Positions 6,993 through 12,989 of a stretch of 12,989 nt of DNA are shown piece after piece. The DNA lies in assembly GCA_946496415.1 (NCBI GenBank), contig CAMMGP010000013.1:1-12989 (forward strand), given 5' to 3'. Positions within the stretch are counted from its first letter, which is position 1; each line of letters begins with the position of its first letter. The translations under genes and the position numbers were made by a program. Source of the stretch: an uncultured Clostridia bacterium. GTDB lineage: Bacteria; Bacillota; Clostridia; Christensenellales; Aristaeellaceae. A model generated the notes under the pieces. That model made no database searches. It was not told the DNA's origin and saw only the letters and a list, made by a program, of their open reading frames with translations.

Positions 6993-7200
6993 CATGCTCC
7001 GCGGTACCACCCAATTTTGCGGCAAATTGCCGCCTTTGCATCCCGCTAACGGGGGATGAGGCCGTTTCGCCTACTGCCAGTTCAGCAAAAAGGCTCGGAA
7101 GTGAACTTCGCCGCGCGTTCCGCCGCCACGCTCGCAGCAAATGCGCGGCTCTCTGAGGGGACGCGGCGCGGCTACTCTCTCCGTCATCGCCGTATCTACG
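6962..7200 (-). promoter_or_regulatory. T-box riboswitch leader controlling pheST (specifier UUC, Phe)
   Basis: The minus-strand leader carries the T-box core AATTGGGTGGTACCGCGG (6999-7016). Its UGGU (7006-7009) should pair with the ACCA end of uncharged tRNA(Phe). Stem I elements are visible: GGAGAGAGTAG near the 5' end and CAGAGAGCC with GCTGCGAGC for the distal part. The specifier codon is TTC at 7103-7105 followed by A, as expected for phenylalanine. A stem III-like hairpin CATCCC/GGGATG lies at 7039-7058, and a GCGGCAA/TTGCCGC repeat lies before the core. Uncharged tRNA(Phe) would stabilise the antiterminator and allow read-through into pheS, while charged tRNA would allow termination at 6962-6992. 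Confidence 0.95.
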
Positions 7201-7206
7201 CCCACC

Positions 7207-7235
7207 ATTATAGCACGCCGCGCCCGCCCCCGCAA
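7207..7235 (-). promoter_or_regulatory. Promoter of the pheST operon, extended -10
   Basis: On the minus strand TATAAT (7207-7212) is a perfect -10 preceded by TGC, an extended -10 element. TTGCGG (7230-7235) lies 17 bases upstream as a weak -35. The start near 7200 opens the T-box leader. The same TTGCGG -35 also occurs in the promoter of the upstream Dabb-membrane triplet. Confidence 0.85.
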
Positions 7236-7261
7236 GCGCTTTTACCGAAACTTCATGGCGC

Positions 7262-7996
7262 TCAGTGAACGAACAGCTTCGCGCGCCTGCGGTAGTAGAT
7301 GTGGTTGCACGCAGCCAACAGCGCGTTGACGACGCAGCCCATTTTCACCACCCCGGCGATGCCGGCGTCAAGTTCCACGGCGTGCATTTGCTGCGCGGCG
7401 AGTATAAAGCCGTCCAGCACGGCCATGGAGACGCAGACCGCCACGGCCATTTTCGGCCCCTTGCGGGAAAAGCGCGCCAGCGCCACCCGCGTGGCCAACT
7501 GCAACGCGGCGATGGCGAGCAGACAGACGCCCGCAAACAGCGTCACGGCAAAGGCGGGCGGTCCCTCCGCATGGATGAGTGCGTCCGTACCGTCAAAGCA
7601 GTCCAAGAGGTTGCCAAAGCCGCGGATGAGGAAGATCAGCGCTCCGAGCAACAACCAGAAGTGGATAAGGAATTTGTGCCATTTCATTGGCAGGGCGGAG
7701 GAGACGAAACGGCCATGCGCGTCATCCGTCTCGCGGCATTCGATGTGCGCGCAAAGCGCCTGCGCCCGCGCCATGGCGCAGGCATAGCGCTCATCCATCC
7801 TGCAGTCGCGCCGCGCTTCCTCCGTGGCAAAGGCAAGGTCGATGCCGGCGTCGTATTCGTCGTGCAGAAATTCGCTGGAGACGTCACTCAGCCCCGCAAG
7901 CTGCCCACAGAGCGCCTGAAAAGCGGAGAGCAACTCCGCGATTTCCGCCTGCGTTGCGGCGGGAGAAAACTTGATGCAGATCGTGCGGTGGAACAT
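7262..7996 (-). CDS. Dabb-like/four-helix membrane protein, third tandem copy
   Basis: I recognise no described function for this 244-residue protein. Residues 1-85 resemble a Dabb (stress-responsive A/B barrel, ferredoxin-like) domain: MFHRTICIKF, then a helix TQAEIAELLSAFQAL and a strand YDAGIDLAFAT (49-59). After a linker, PMKWHKFLIHF (103-113) opens the membrane part. Four hydrophobic stretches follow at about 108-127, 149-169, 183-202 and 213-230. The basic loop ARFSRKGPK (174-182) and C-terminal YYRRRAKLFVH place both termini in the cytoplasm by the positive-inside rule. The ATG has AAGGAGG upstream. It is the most diverged copy, with SPAA where the others have KQGV. It lies 18 bases after the second copy and has no visible terminator before the pheST promoter. 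Confidence 0.8.
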   Translation of the reverse strand: MFHRTICIKFSPAATQAEIAELLSAFQALCGQLAGLSDVSSEFLHDEYDAGIDLAFATEEARRDCRMDERYACAMARAQALCAHIECRETDDAHGRFVSSALPMKWHKFLIHFWLLLGALIFLIRGFGNLLDCFDGTDALIHAEGPPAFAVTLFAGVCLLAIAALQLATRVALARFSRKGPKMAVAVCVSMAVLDGFILAAQQMHAVELDAGIAGVVKMGCVVNALLAACNHIYYRRRAKLFVH

Positions 7997-8014
7997 TGTC
8001 GCCTCCTTGCCCCG

Positions 8015-8731
8015 TCAGTTGACGAACAACTCCGCGCGCCTGCGGTAGTAGGCGCGGTTGCACACCGTCAGCAGAAGCTGGGCGAACATGGCGATAAACA
8101 CATTGCCCGGCATGACCTCGCCGACGATGAGCCACAAGGCCGCGAGCGCCACGAGGCAATAGGCGAGCGGCGCAACATTGGCCCACAGCAAAAGACGCGG
8201 CCCGTTCCGCCGGAAATGCGCCAGTTCCCAGCAGGCAAAGAGCTGCAAAAAGGCGATGCCGAACATGCACAGGGAGGTAAAGGCGTTCATCAGCGCCAGC
8301 GCATCGGCGGCGGGGGAGAGGCCGAGCGCCGTGTTGTTGCGGGATAACATCCGCAGCCCCTCCACCATGAGGAGCAGCGCCTCGGCCCAGAGCGCAAAAT
8401 AGACGAGGAATTTGTGCCATCTCAGGGGTATGCCCGCGTCCGGCGCGGGCTCGCCGTCGGAACTGTCGCGACTTTCCAGAGATGCGGAAAGTTCCTTCGC
8501 CCACGACAGGGCTGCCTGATAAAACTCGTCCAGCGCGCAGTCCTCGCGCGCCTGCCATGTGGCGAAGGCGAGATCCACGCAGGCGTCGAAGCCCTCCTGC
8601 GGCGCGATGACGGAGGCGCTTTTAAGCCCTCTCACCTGCGAAGGCAGCGCCGCAAACGCGGCCAGAAGCCCGTCGGCGTCCGCCTGCGCCACGCCCTGTT
8701 TGTATTTCAGATAGATCGTGCGGTGAAACAT
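8015..8731 (-). CDS. Dabb-like/four-helix membrane protein, second tandem copy
   Basis: This 238-residue protein shares the architecture of its two neighbours: MFHRTIYLKYKQGV, an amphipathic helix, FDACVDLAFAT (48-58) as the Dabb-like half, an acidic linker (about 86-98), and LRWHKFLVYFALW (103-115) entering the membrane. Hydrophobic stretches are at about 107-127, 143-166, 179-204 and 209-224, and the C terminus is YYRRRAELFVN. The loop HFRRNGPR (172-179) is basic. The start at 8731 was preferred over an ATG ten codons upstream because AAAGGAGG directly precedes it and all three copies begin MFHRTI. It lacks the HPAH-type histidine motif after the last strand of typical Dabb proteins, so catalysis is doubtful. 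It is separated from the first copy by 19 bases. Function unknown. Confidence 0.8.
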   Translation of the reverse strand: MFHRTIYLKYKQGVAQADADGLLAAFAALPSQVRGLKSASVIAPQEGFDACVDLAFATWQAREDCALDEFYQAALSWAKELSASLESRDSSDGEPAPDAGIPLRWHKFLVYFALWAEALLLMVEGLRMLSRNNTALGLSPAADALALMNAFTSLCMFGIAFLQLFACWELAHFRRNGPRLLLWANVAPLAYCLVALAALWLIVGEVMPGNVFIAMFAQLLLTVCNRAYYRRRAELFVN

Positions 8732-8750
8732 CGCCGCCTCCTTTGACGCG

Positions 8751-9497
8751 TCAGTTGACAAACATCGCCGCGCGCTTGCGGTAGTAGACCTGATTGGCCC
8801 AGGTCATCAGCGCGCCCTCGATGAGGATCAGCCACATGTCCGGCGTCATGACGTAGGAAAGCCCCACGCCGCTGACCAGCCACACCGCCACCACCTGCAG
8901 CACGCTCAAAATGACCGTGGAGGCATACAGCCACACCACCATCTGCGGCGCTTTGCGGGAAAGGCGCGCCAGGGCGTTGCGGGTGATGAACTGAAACACG
9001 GAGATGCCGATCAGGCAGAGGCTGCTGAAAATATCCAACCCCAAAAGCGCCGGATAAGCGTCGTAGACGGCGGCATATTCGCCGCCCAAACAGCTGAAAA
9101 GCGTCGATATGCCGGAGATGCCGTTGAGAATCGCCCCCGCCCACAGCGCAAAGTAGATGAGGAACTTGTGCCACTTCATCGGCAGAGCCGCGCCATAGGC
9201 GTCGTAGGCCACGCCCTGATCGTCGACCGATTCGCGGCTTTCCATCTGCTCAGAAAGTTCGCGCGCCCGCGCAAGGGCGTCGCGGCAGGCGTCGCTGAAA
9301 TCGCAGGCGCGCCGCGCCTGTTCCGTGGCAAAGCAAAGGTCTATGCTCGCGTCGTAAAGCGTCTCCGCCAGATTTACGGAAACGCTGATCAGCCCCTCCA
9401 TCTGTCGGGGCAGGCTTTGAAAGGCGCGCAGAAGTTCCGTGGCCTCCGCCTGCGTCACGCCCTGCTTGTATTTGATATAGATCGTGCGGTGAAACAT
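8751..9497 (-). CDS. Dabb-like/four-helix membrane protein, first tandem copy
   Basis: This 248-residue protein is the promoter-proximal member of the triplet. Residues 1-85 fit a Dabb-like domain: MFHRTIYIKYKQGVTQAEA, the helix ELLRAFQSLP, the strand pair around GLISVSVN and YDASIDLCFAT (48-58), then a cysteine-bearing helix. His3 matches the N-terminal histidine common in Dabb proteins. PMKWHKFLIYFALWAG (106-121) begins the membrane part, with helices at about 111-133, 151-171, 185-208 and 219-236, a basic loop ALARLSRKAPQ between the second and third, and C-terminal YYRKRAAMFVN. The ATG at 9497 has AAAGGAG about 7 bases upstream. An upstream in-frame start adds 17 residues with no counterpart in the paralogues. 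By a hand count 22 of the first 30 residues equal the second copy. Function unknown. Confidence 0.82.
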   Translation of the reverse strand: MFHRTIYIKYKQGVTQAEATELLRAFQSLPRQMEGLISVSVNLAETLYDASIDLCFATEQARRACDFSDACRDALARARELSEQMESRESVDDQGVAYDAYGAALPMKWHKFLIYFALWAGAILNGISGISTLFSCLGGEYAAVYDAYPALLGLDIFSSLCLIGISVFQFITRNALARLSRKAPQMVVWLYASTVILSVLQVVAVWLVSGVGLSYVMTPDMWLILIEGALMTWANQVYYRKRAAMFVN

Positions 9498-9521
9498 TGT
9501 CTGCTCCTTTCCCATCTGCGC

Positions 9522-9540
9522 GGGGCGCGGTCTGCGCCCC
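9522..9540 (-). other. Hairpin at the 5' end of the triplet transcript
   Basis: GGGGCGC (9522-9528) and GCGCCCC (9534-9540) form a perfect 7-bp stem with a five-base loop. The predicted transcript start is near 9542, so the hairpin would lie at the very 5' end of the mRNA, ahead of the ribosome-binding site. Such placement often slows 5'-dependent decay; that role is inferred. Confidence 0.5.
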
Positions 9541-9548
9541 TTGCCCAT

Positions 9549-9577
9549 ATCCTATCACAAAATGTAAATCGCCGCAA
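9549..9577 (-). promoter_or_regulatory. Promoter of the Dabb-membrane triplet
   Basis: On the minus strand TTGCGG (9572-9577) and TAGGAT (9549-9554) are 17 bases apart, and a TGA precedes the -10, giving an extended -10. Each box matches only partly, so strength is expected to be moderate or regulated. It is divergent from the regulator promoter, with 20 bases between the two -35 boxes. Confidence 0.6.
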
Positions 9578-9612
9578 CACTTTTTAACATTTCCCGCTTG
9601 TCAGGGCGGCGA
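9569..9612. promoter_or_regulatory. Candidate operator repeats between the divergent promoters
   Basis: TCGCCGC (9569-9575) is inverted as GCGGCGA (9606-9612) with 30 bases between, so one arm overlaps the triplet -35 and the other the spacer of the regulator promoter. Between them AACACTT (9576-9582) and AACATTT (9586-9592) repeat directly with a 10-base period, one helical turn. These are candidate binding sites for the XRE-cupin protein encoded next door. Chance occurrence in GC-rich DNA is possible. Confidence 0.35.
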
Positions 9613-9626
9613 AAAAAAGGTATACT
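9598..9626 (+). promoter_or_regulatory. Promoter of the XRE-cupin/acyl-CoA synthetase operon
   Basis: TTGTCA (9598-9603) matches five of six -35 positions and TATACT (9621-9626) five of six -10 positions, 17 bases apart. The start near 9633 leaves a leader of about 27 bases that carries the AAGGAGGG site at 9646-9653. Confidence 0.85.
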
Positions 9627-9659
9627 ATGGTTAATTCCACAGTCTAAGGAGGGATTCAA

Positions 9660-10214
9660 GTGTCCGATCAGGTCAGGCAGATCGCCCAGAGGGTAAAAGA
9701 ACTGCGTGAGATCTCGGACCTCACGGTTGCGGAGGTCGCCTCGAAGGTCGAGCTTTCCCCCGAGGAATACGAAGCCTACGAGAGCGGCCGCGTCGATATG
9801 TCGATCAGCCTGCTCATCAAGTTGAGCGAACTGTACGGCGTGGACACCACCACGCTGTTGACCGGGCAGGCCCCGCGCCTGAGCGTGTGCGCCCTGACCC
9901 GCCGCAACATGGGCACGACGGTCAAGCGTGCCAAGCACTATATTTACAAGAATCTCGCCTATAACTTCAACCACCGCAAGATCGAGCCGCTGCTGGTCAC
10001 CGTCGAGCCCGGCACCAACGCCGATATGGAATCCAACAGCCACGAGGGCCACGAATTCGACTACGTGCTTCAGGGCGCGCTGCGCCTCAAGGTCGGCGAT
10101 CAGGACATGATCCTCAACGAGGGCGATTCCGCCTATTACGACTCGATCCACCCCCACGCCATGCAGGCGTATGGGGACAAGACTTGCGTGTTTCTTGCGA
10201 TGGTGATCCCGTAG
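9660..10214 (+). CDS. XRE-family HTH/cupin-domain transcriptional regulator, GTG start
   Basis: This 184-residue protein has an N-terminal XRE helix-turn-helix (about 8-68, including LTVAEVASKVELSPEEYEAY) and a C-terminal cupin_2 domain (about 108-182), an arrangement found in many local regulators that sense a small ligand through the cupin. In the cupin, SNSHEGHEFDYVLQG (125-139) and DSIHPHAMQ (161-169) supply likely metal ligands: His128, His131 or Glu132, and His166. The first histidine of the usual HxH is replaced by Asn126. The start is GTG at 9660, six bases after AAGGAGGG; no better ATG exists. The synthetase gene follows after 19 bases, so the two are co-transcribed. It may control its own operon and perhaps the divergent membrane triplet (inference). 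Confidence 0.9.
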   Translation: MSDQVRQIAQRVKELREISDLTVAEVASKVELSPEEYEAYESGRVDMSISLLIKLSELYGVDTTTLLTGQAPRLSVCALTRRNMGTTVKRAKHYIYKNLAYNFNHRKIEPLLVTVEPGTNADMESNSHEGHEFDYVLQGALRLKVGDQDMILNEGDSAYYDSIHPHAMQAYGDKTCVFLAMVIP

Positions 10215-10233
10215 GCAGAATACGGAGGAAACT

Positions 10234-11895
10234 ATGGATCTGCTCTCGCGCTTCACGCGCCGCGATTATAAGGACGGCGAGGATTTCCTTGCCAATTACA
10301 GCTATACCGCCCCGGAAAACTTCAATTTCGCCCGCGACGTCATCGACGAATACGCCCGCCTCGCCCCCGATCAGGTGGCGATGATCTGGACAAACGACGC
10401 TGGCGAAGAGCGCATCTTCACCTTCGCCGAGCTTGCCCGCCTCTCCGTCAAGGCGGCTAACGCCCTGCGCGCTCTGGGCGTACAAAAGGGCGAGCCGGTG
10501 CTTTTGATGCTCAAGCGCCGCTATGAATACTGGCTGTGCGCACTGGGACTGATGCGCATCGGCGCCATCCAGATCCCCGCCACGCACCAGTTGCAGGAAA
10601 AGGACATCACCTACCGCGTCAACGCCGCCGACGCCCGCACGCTCATCTGCGTGGGCGAGGAAGAACTGCTCTCCCATGTGCGCGCCTCGAAGGAAAAGTG
10701 CCCGCATCTGCGCGTCACCGCCGCGCTGGGCGGCAAGCACGAGGGCTTTGAGGACTTTGACCGCCTGCTTGCCGAAGCGCCGGACGCCATGGACGGCTGC
10801 TACGACCCCTCGCCGGAAGACGTGATGCTCATCTACTTCACCTCCGGCACCACCGGCATGCCCAAGATGCTGGCGCACGACTTCCGCTACGGCCTCGGCC
10901 ACCTCATCACCGGCGCCTTCTGGCACAACCTCACCGACAAGAGCATCCACATCACCACCGCCGATTCCGGCTGGGCCAAGTGCGGCTGGGGCAAGTTCTA
11001 CGGCCAGTGGATCGCCGGCGCGGTCAACTTCATCTACGATTTCGACCGCTTCAACGCCCAGAAGATGCTCGCCATGCTGGCCAGGTACCATGTCACCAGC
11101 TTCTGCGCGCCGCCGACCATCTACCGCTTTCTCATCAAGGAGGATTTCAGCGGCCACGATCTTTCCGCCCTTCAGTGGGCCACCTGCGCCGGCGAGCCGC
11201 TCAACCCGGAGGTCTACAACCAGTTTTACCGCCTCACCGGCGTAAAGATCCACGAGGCCTTCGGCCAGAGCGAGACGACGCCGCTGCTCGTCACCCACAA
11301 GTGGATGGAACCCGTGCCCGGCTCCACGGGCGTGCCCAGTCCGCACTACCACATCCGCGTGGTGGACGCCACCGGGCGCGACGTGGAGCGCGGCGAGGAG
11401 GGCGAACTGTGCATCGACGTCTCCGAGGGCCGTCCCTGCGGCCTGTTCATGGGCTACTACAAGGACCCGGAACAGACGCGCTATGCCTTCCGCAACGGCA
11501 TGTACCACACCGGCGACATGGTCTGGGCGGATGAGGAGGGCTACTACCACTTCATCGGCCGCGCCGATGACGTCATCAAGTCCTCCGGCTACCGCATCGG
11601 CCCCTTCGAGGTCGAAAGCGCCCTCATCAGCCACCCCGCGGTCATCGAGTGCGCCATCACCGGCGTGCCGGATCCCGTGCGCGGGCAGGTGGTCAAGGCC
11701 ACCGTGGTGCTCGTCAAGGGCTACGAGCCGAGTGAGGAACTGAAAAAGGAGCTGCAAAACCACGTCAAGCACGTCACCGCGCCCTACAAGTACCCGCGCA
11801 TCGTGGAATTTGTTGATGAACTGCCCAAGACGGTTTCCGGCAAGATACAGCGCGCCCGCCTGCGCAAGCAGGACGCGGAGAAGGCCGGGCAATGA
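10234..11895 (+). CDS. AMP-dependent acyl-CoA synthetase (ANL superfamily)
   Basis: This 553-residue enzyme should activate a carboxylic acid with ATP to an acyl-adenylate and then to acyl-CoA. Core motifs in order: the P-loop-like YFTSGTTGMPKM (201-212), GQSETT (344-349), YHTGD (424-428), GRADDVIKSSGYRIGPFEVE (442-461) at the hinge, and TVSGKIQR (533-540) with the catalytic Lys537. Overall it resembles the acetyl-CoA synthetase/medium-chain (ACSM-like) branch, but the acid cannot be chosen from motifs alone. The ATG follows an ACGGAGGAAA site 19 bases after the regulator stop. Pairing of an XRE-cupin regulator with an AMP-binding synthetase is common in Clostridia, as I recall. A membrane transporter gene follows on the same strand. 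Confidence 0.94.
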   Translation: MDLLSRFTRRDYKDGEDFLANYSYTAPENFNFARDVIDEYARLAPDQVAMIWTNDAGEERIFTFAELARLSVKAANALRALGVQKGEPVLLMLKRRYEYWLCALGLMRIGAIQIPATHQLQEKDITYRVNAADARTLICVGEEELLSHVRASKEKCPHLRVTAALGGKHEGFEDFDRLLAEAPDAMDGCYDPSPEDVMLIYFTSGTTGMPKMLAHDFRYGLGHLITGAFWHNLTDKSIHITTADSGWAKCGWGKFYGQWIAGAVNFIYDFDRFNAQKMLAMLARYHVTSFCAPPTIYRFLIKEDFSGHDLSALQWATCAGEPLNPEVYNQFYRLTGVKIHEAFGQSETTPLLVTHKWMEPVPGSTGVPSPHYHIRVVDATGRDVERGEEGELCIDVSEGRPCGLFMGYYKDPEQTRYAFRNGMYHTGDMVWADEEGYYHFIGRADDVIKSSGYRIGPFEVESALISHPAVIECAITGVPDPVRGQVVKATVVLVKGYEPSEELKKELQNHVKHVTAPYKYPRIVEFVDELPKTVSGKIQRARLRKQDAEKAGQ

Positions 11896-11916
11896 CAAAA
11901 GCGATATACGAACGCA

Positions 11917-11946
11917 CGCGCGCGCCAGAAGTTTCCGGCGCGCGCG
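11917..11946 (+). other. Intercistronic GC-rich hairpin between the synthetase and EIIC-like genes
   Basis: CGCGCGCGCC (11917-11926) pairs perfectly with GGCGCGCGCG (11937-11946) around a 10-base loop; AAGCATAAAC follows, so there is no U tract. It is not a standard terminator. It could tune the synthetase-to-transporter ratio or be a processing or stability site. Confidence 0.5.
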
Positions 11947-11976
11947 AAGCATAAACAGAAATCTGGGGGAAGGGAA

Positions 11977-12989
11977 ATGCGCTTTAAAGCACTTGTACGC
12001 AAATTCTATCAACGCTATCTGCTCGACGCCATGAGCGCCATGGCGCTGGGCCTGTTCGCCTCGCTCATCATCGGCCTGATCCTCACGCAGCTTTCGATGA
12101 TCCCGGCGCTCAAGTTCCTCGCCGACTATGGAGAGATCGTCTCCGCCTCCTCGCCGGTGGTGGGCGCGGCCATCGGCGTGGCCATCGCCTATGGCCTCAA
12201 GGTCGCGCCGCTGGCCATGTTTTCCTCCGCTGCCACGGGCGCGCTCGGCTATCAGCTCGGCGGCCCGGTGGGGGCCTACTTCGCCGCCGTGGTCGGCGCG
12301 GAACTGGGCAACCTCGTGGCGGGGAAGACCAAGGTGGACATCATCGTCGTGCCCATCGTCTCCATCGTTTCCGGCTGCTTTATCGCCACCTGGTCGGCCC
12401 CGGGCATCAACAACGCCGTCGCCGCCCTGCAAAGGTTTCTGGAAATGGCCACCACGCTGCAGCCCATCCCCATGGGCATCATCGTCTCCGTGGTCTTCGG
12501 TCTGGCGCTGACCGCGCCCATCTCCTCGGCGGCGCTGGCGGCCATGGTCTTCACCGTGGCCGAGGGCGAGGTCATGGGCGAGGGCCTGCTTCTGGCGGCG
12601 GGCGCGGCCACGGCCGGCTGCTGCGCGCAGATGGTGGGCTTCGCCGTGGCCAGCTATCGGGAAAACCGCGTCGCCGGCCTCATCGCGCAGGGCATCGGCA
12701 CCTCCATGCTGCAGGTGGGCAACATACTCGCGCATCCGGCCATTCTCCTGCCGCCCACCATCGCCTCGGCCATCACCGGCCCCCTGGCGACAACGCTCTT
12801 TCAAATGAAGAACACCTCCGCCTCGGCGGGCATGGGCACCTCCGGCCTCGTCGGCCAGTTCGGCACCTGGGCGGCGATGGCGGGGGAGAGCGGCGTGCTG
12901 TTCAAGATACTGCTTTTGCACATCGTCCTGCCCGCCGCCCTCACGCTGCTCATCTCCGAGTTCATGCGCAAAAAGGGCTGGATCAAGTT
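11977..12989 (+). CDS. PTS EIIC-like membrane transporter, cut by the window end
   Basis: The frame gives 337 complete residues and runs off the window with no stop. From MRFKALVRKFYQRYLLDAMS it enters a strongly hydrophobic protein with about eight to nine membrane segments. Family-like stretches include AAIGVAIAYGLKVAPLAMFS, TKVDIIVVPIVSIVSG, LQPIPMGIIVSV with GLALTAPISSAALAAM, AGCCAQMVGFAVASY, QGIGTSMLQVGNI and SASAGMGTSGLVGQ. I recall these from the EIIC-type family PF13303 (PTS_EIIC_2), and the ending SEFMRKKGWIK suggests only a few residues are missing. A GGGGGAAGGG site precedes the ATG. No EIIA, EIIB or HPr gene is in the window. Its place after an acyl-CoA synthetase hints that the cargo may be the acid being activated (inference). 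Confidence 0.85.
   Translation, partial: MRFKALVRKFYQRYLLDAMSAMALGLFASLIIGLILTQLSMIPALKFLADYGEIVSASSPVVGAAIGVAIAYGLKVAPLAMFSSAATGALGYQLGGPVGAYFAAVVGAELGNLVAGKTKVDIIVVPIVSIVSGCFIATWSAPGINNAVAALQRFLEMATTLQPIPMGIIVSVVFGLALTAPISSAALAAMVFTVAEGEVMGEGLLLAAGAATAGCCAQMVGFAVASYRENRVAGLIAQGIGTSMLQVGNILAHPAILLPPTIASAITGPLATTLFQMKNTSASAGMGTSGLVGQFGTWAAMAGESGVLFKILLLHIVLPAALTLLISEFMRKKGWIK

Noticed and set aside
7235..7262. AGCGC/GCGCT inverted repeat after the third membrane gene as a terminator
   Set aside because: Only 5 bp with an 18-base loop and no T tract on the minus strand.
7265..8347. Plus-strand frame of 360 codons opposite the membrane triplet
   Set aside because: It is antisense to two paralogous genes with conserved motifs and good start sites, and its own product shows only Arg/Gly/His-rich shadow sequence.
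9498..9548. 17-residue N-terminal extension of the first membrane paralogue
   Set aside because: It overlaps the 5' hairpin and predicted transcript start, and the other two paralogues begin at the aligned MFHRTI.
10114..12921. Open frame of 935 codons on the minus strand
   Set aside because: It lies antisense to three convincing plus-strand genes, has the low-complexity His/Gly/Ala/Arg make-up of a GC-rich shadow frame, and no recognisable domain.

Overview
The window looks like chromosome of a GC-rich (roughly 60% or more) Gram-positive bacterium of the Clostridia type. The grounds are a canonical T-box riboswitch ahead of pheST, strong AAGGAGG-type ribosome-binding sites, TTG and GTG starts, consensus sigma-A promoters, and protein flavours typical of gut Oscillospirales/Christensenellales-like lineages. 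The genus cannot be fixed from this sequence. No phage genes, insertion sequences or CRISPR arrays are visible.

Layout. (1) 1-187, minus strand: tRNA-Gly(GCC), cut by the window edge, and tRNA-Leu(UAG), read from a perfect TTGACA-17-TATAAT promoter at 248-276. (2) 445-2437, plus strand: promoter, an aldo/keto reductase, an intergenic hairpin with a short T run, then proC (proline synthesis) and a terminator that runs into the end of the convergent folate gene. (3) 7235 down to 2422, minus strand: promoter, Phe-specific T-box leader, pheS (TTG start), pheT, a small hotdog thioesterase with FlK-like catalytic spacing, and 5-formyltetrahydrofolate cyclo-ligase. (4) 9577 down to 7262, minus strand: a promoter and three tandem paralogous genes. 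Each encodes an N-terminal ferredoxin-like domain resembling Dabb (stress-responsive A/B barrel) joined to a four-helix membrane module with conserved WHKF and C-terminal YYRxRAxxFV motifs. I do not recognise a described function for this set, and it is the best candidate here for an undescribed system. (5) 9598-12989, plus strand, divergent from the triplet: promoter, an XRE-cupin regulator (GTG start), an acyl-CoA synthetase of the AMP-binding family, and a PTS EIIC-like membrane transporter cut by the window end.

How it fits together. The XRE-cupin, synthetase and EIIC-like genes read as one operon, probably for uptake and CoA activation of a small acid with local control (inference). The regulator gene shares a promoter-to-promoter intergenic region with the Dabb-membrane triplet. 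Inverted and direct repeats between the two promoters could let one regulator control both sides (inference). The triplet runs toward the pheST leader with no visible terminator, so the T-box terminator may also intercept read-through. Several intercistronic spaces hold perfect 10-bp GC-rich hairpins without a T tract.
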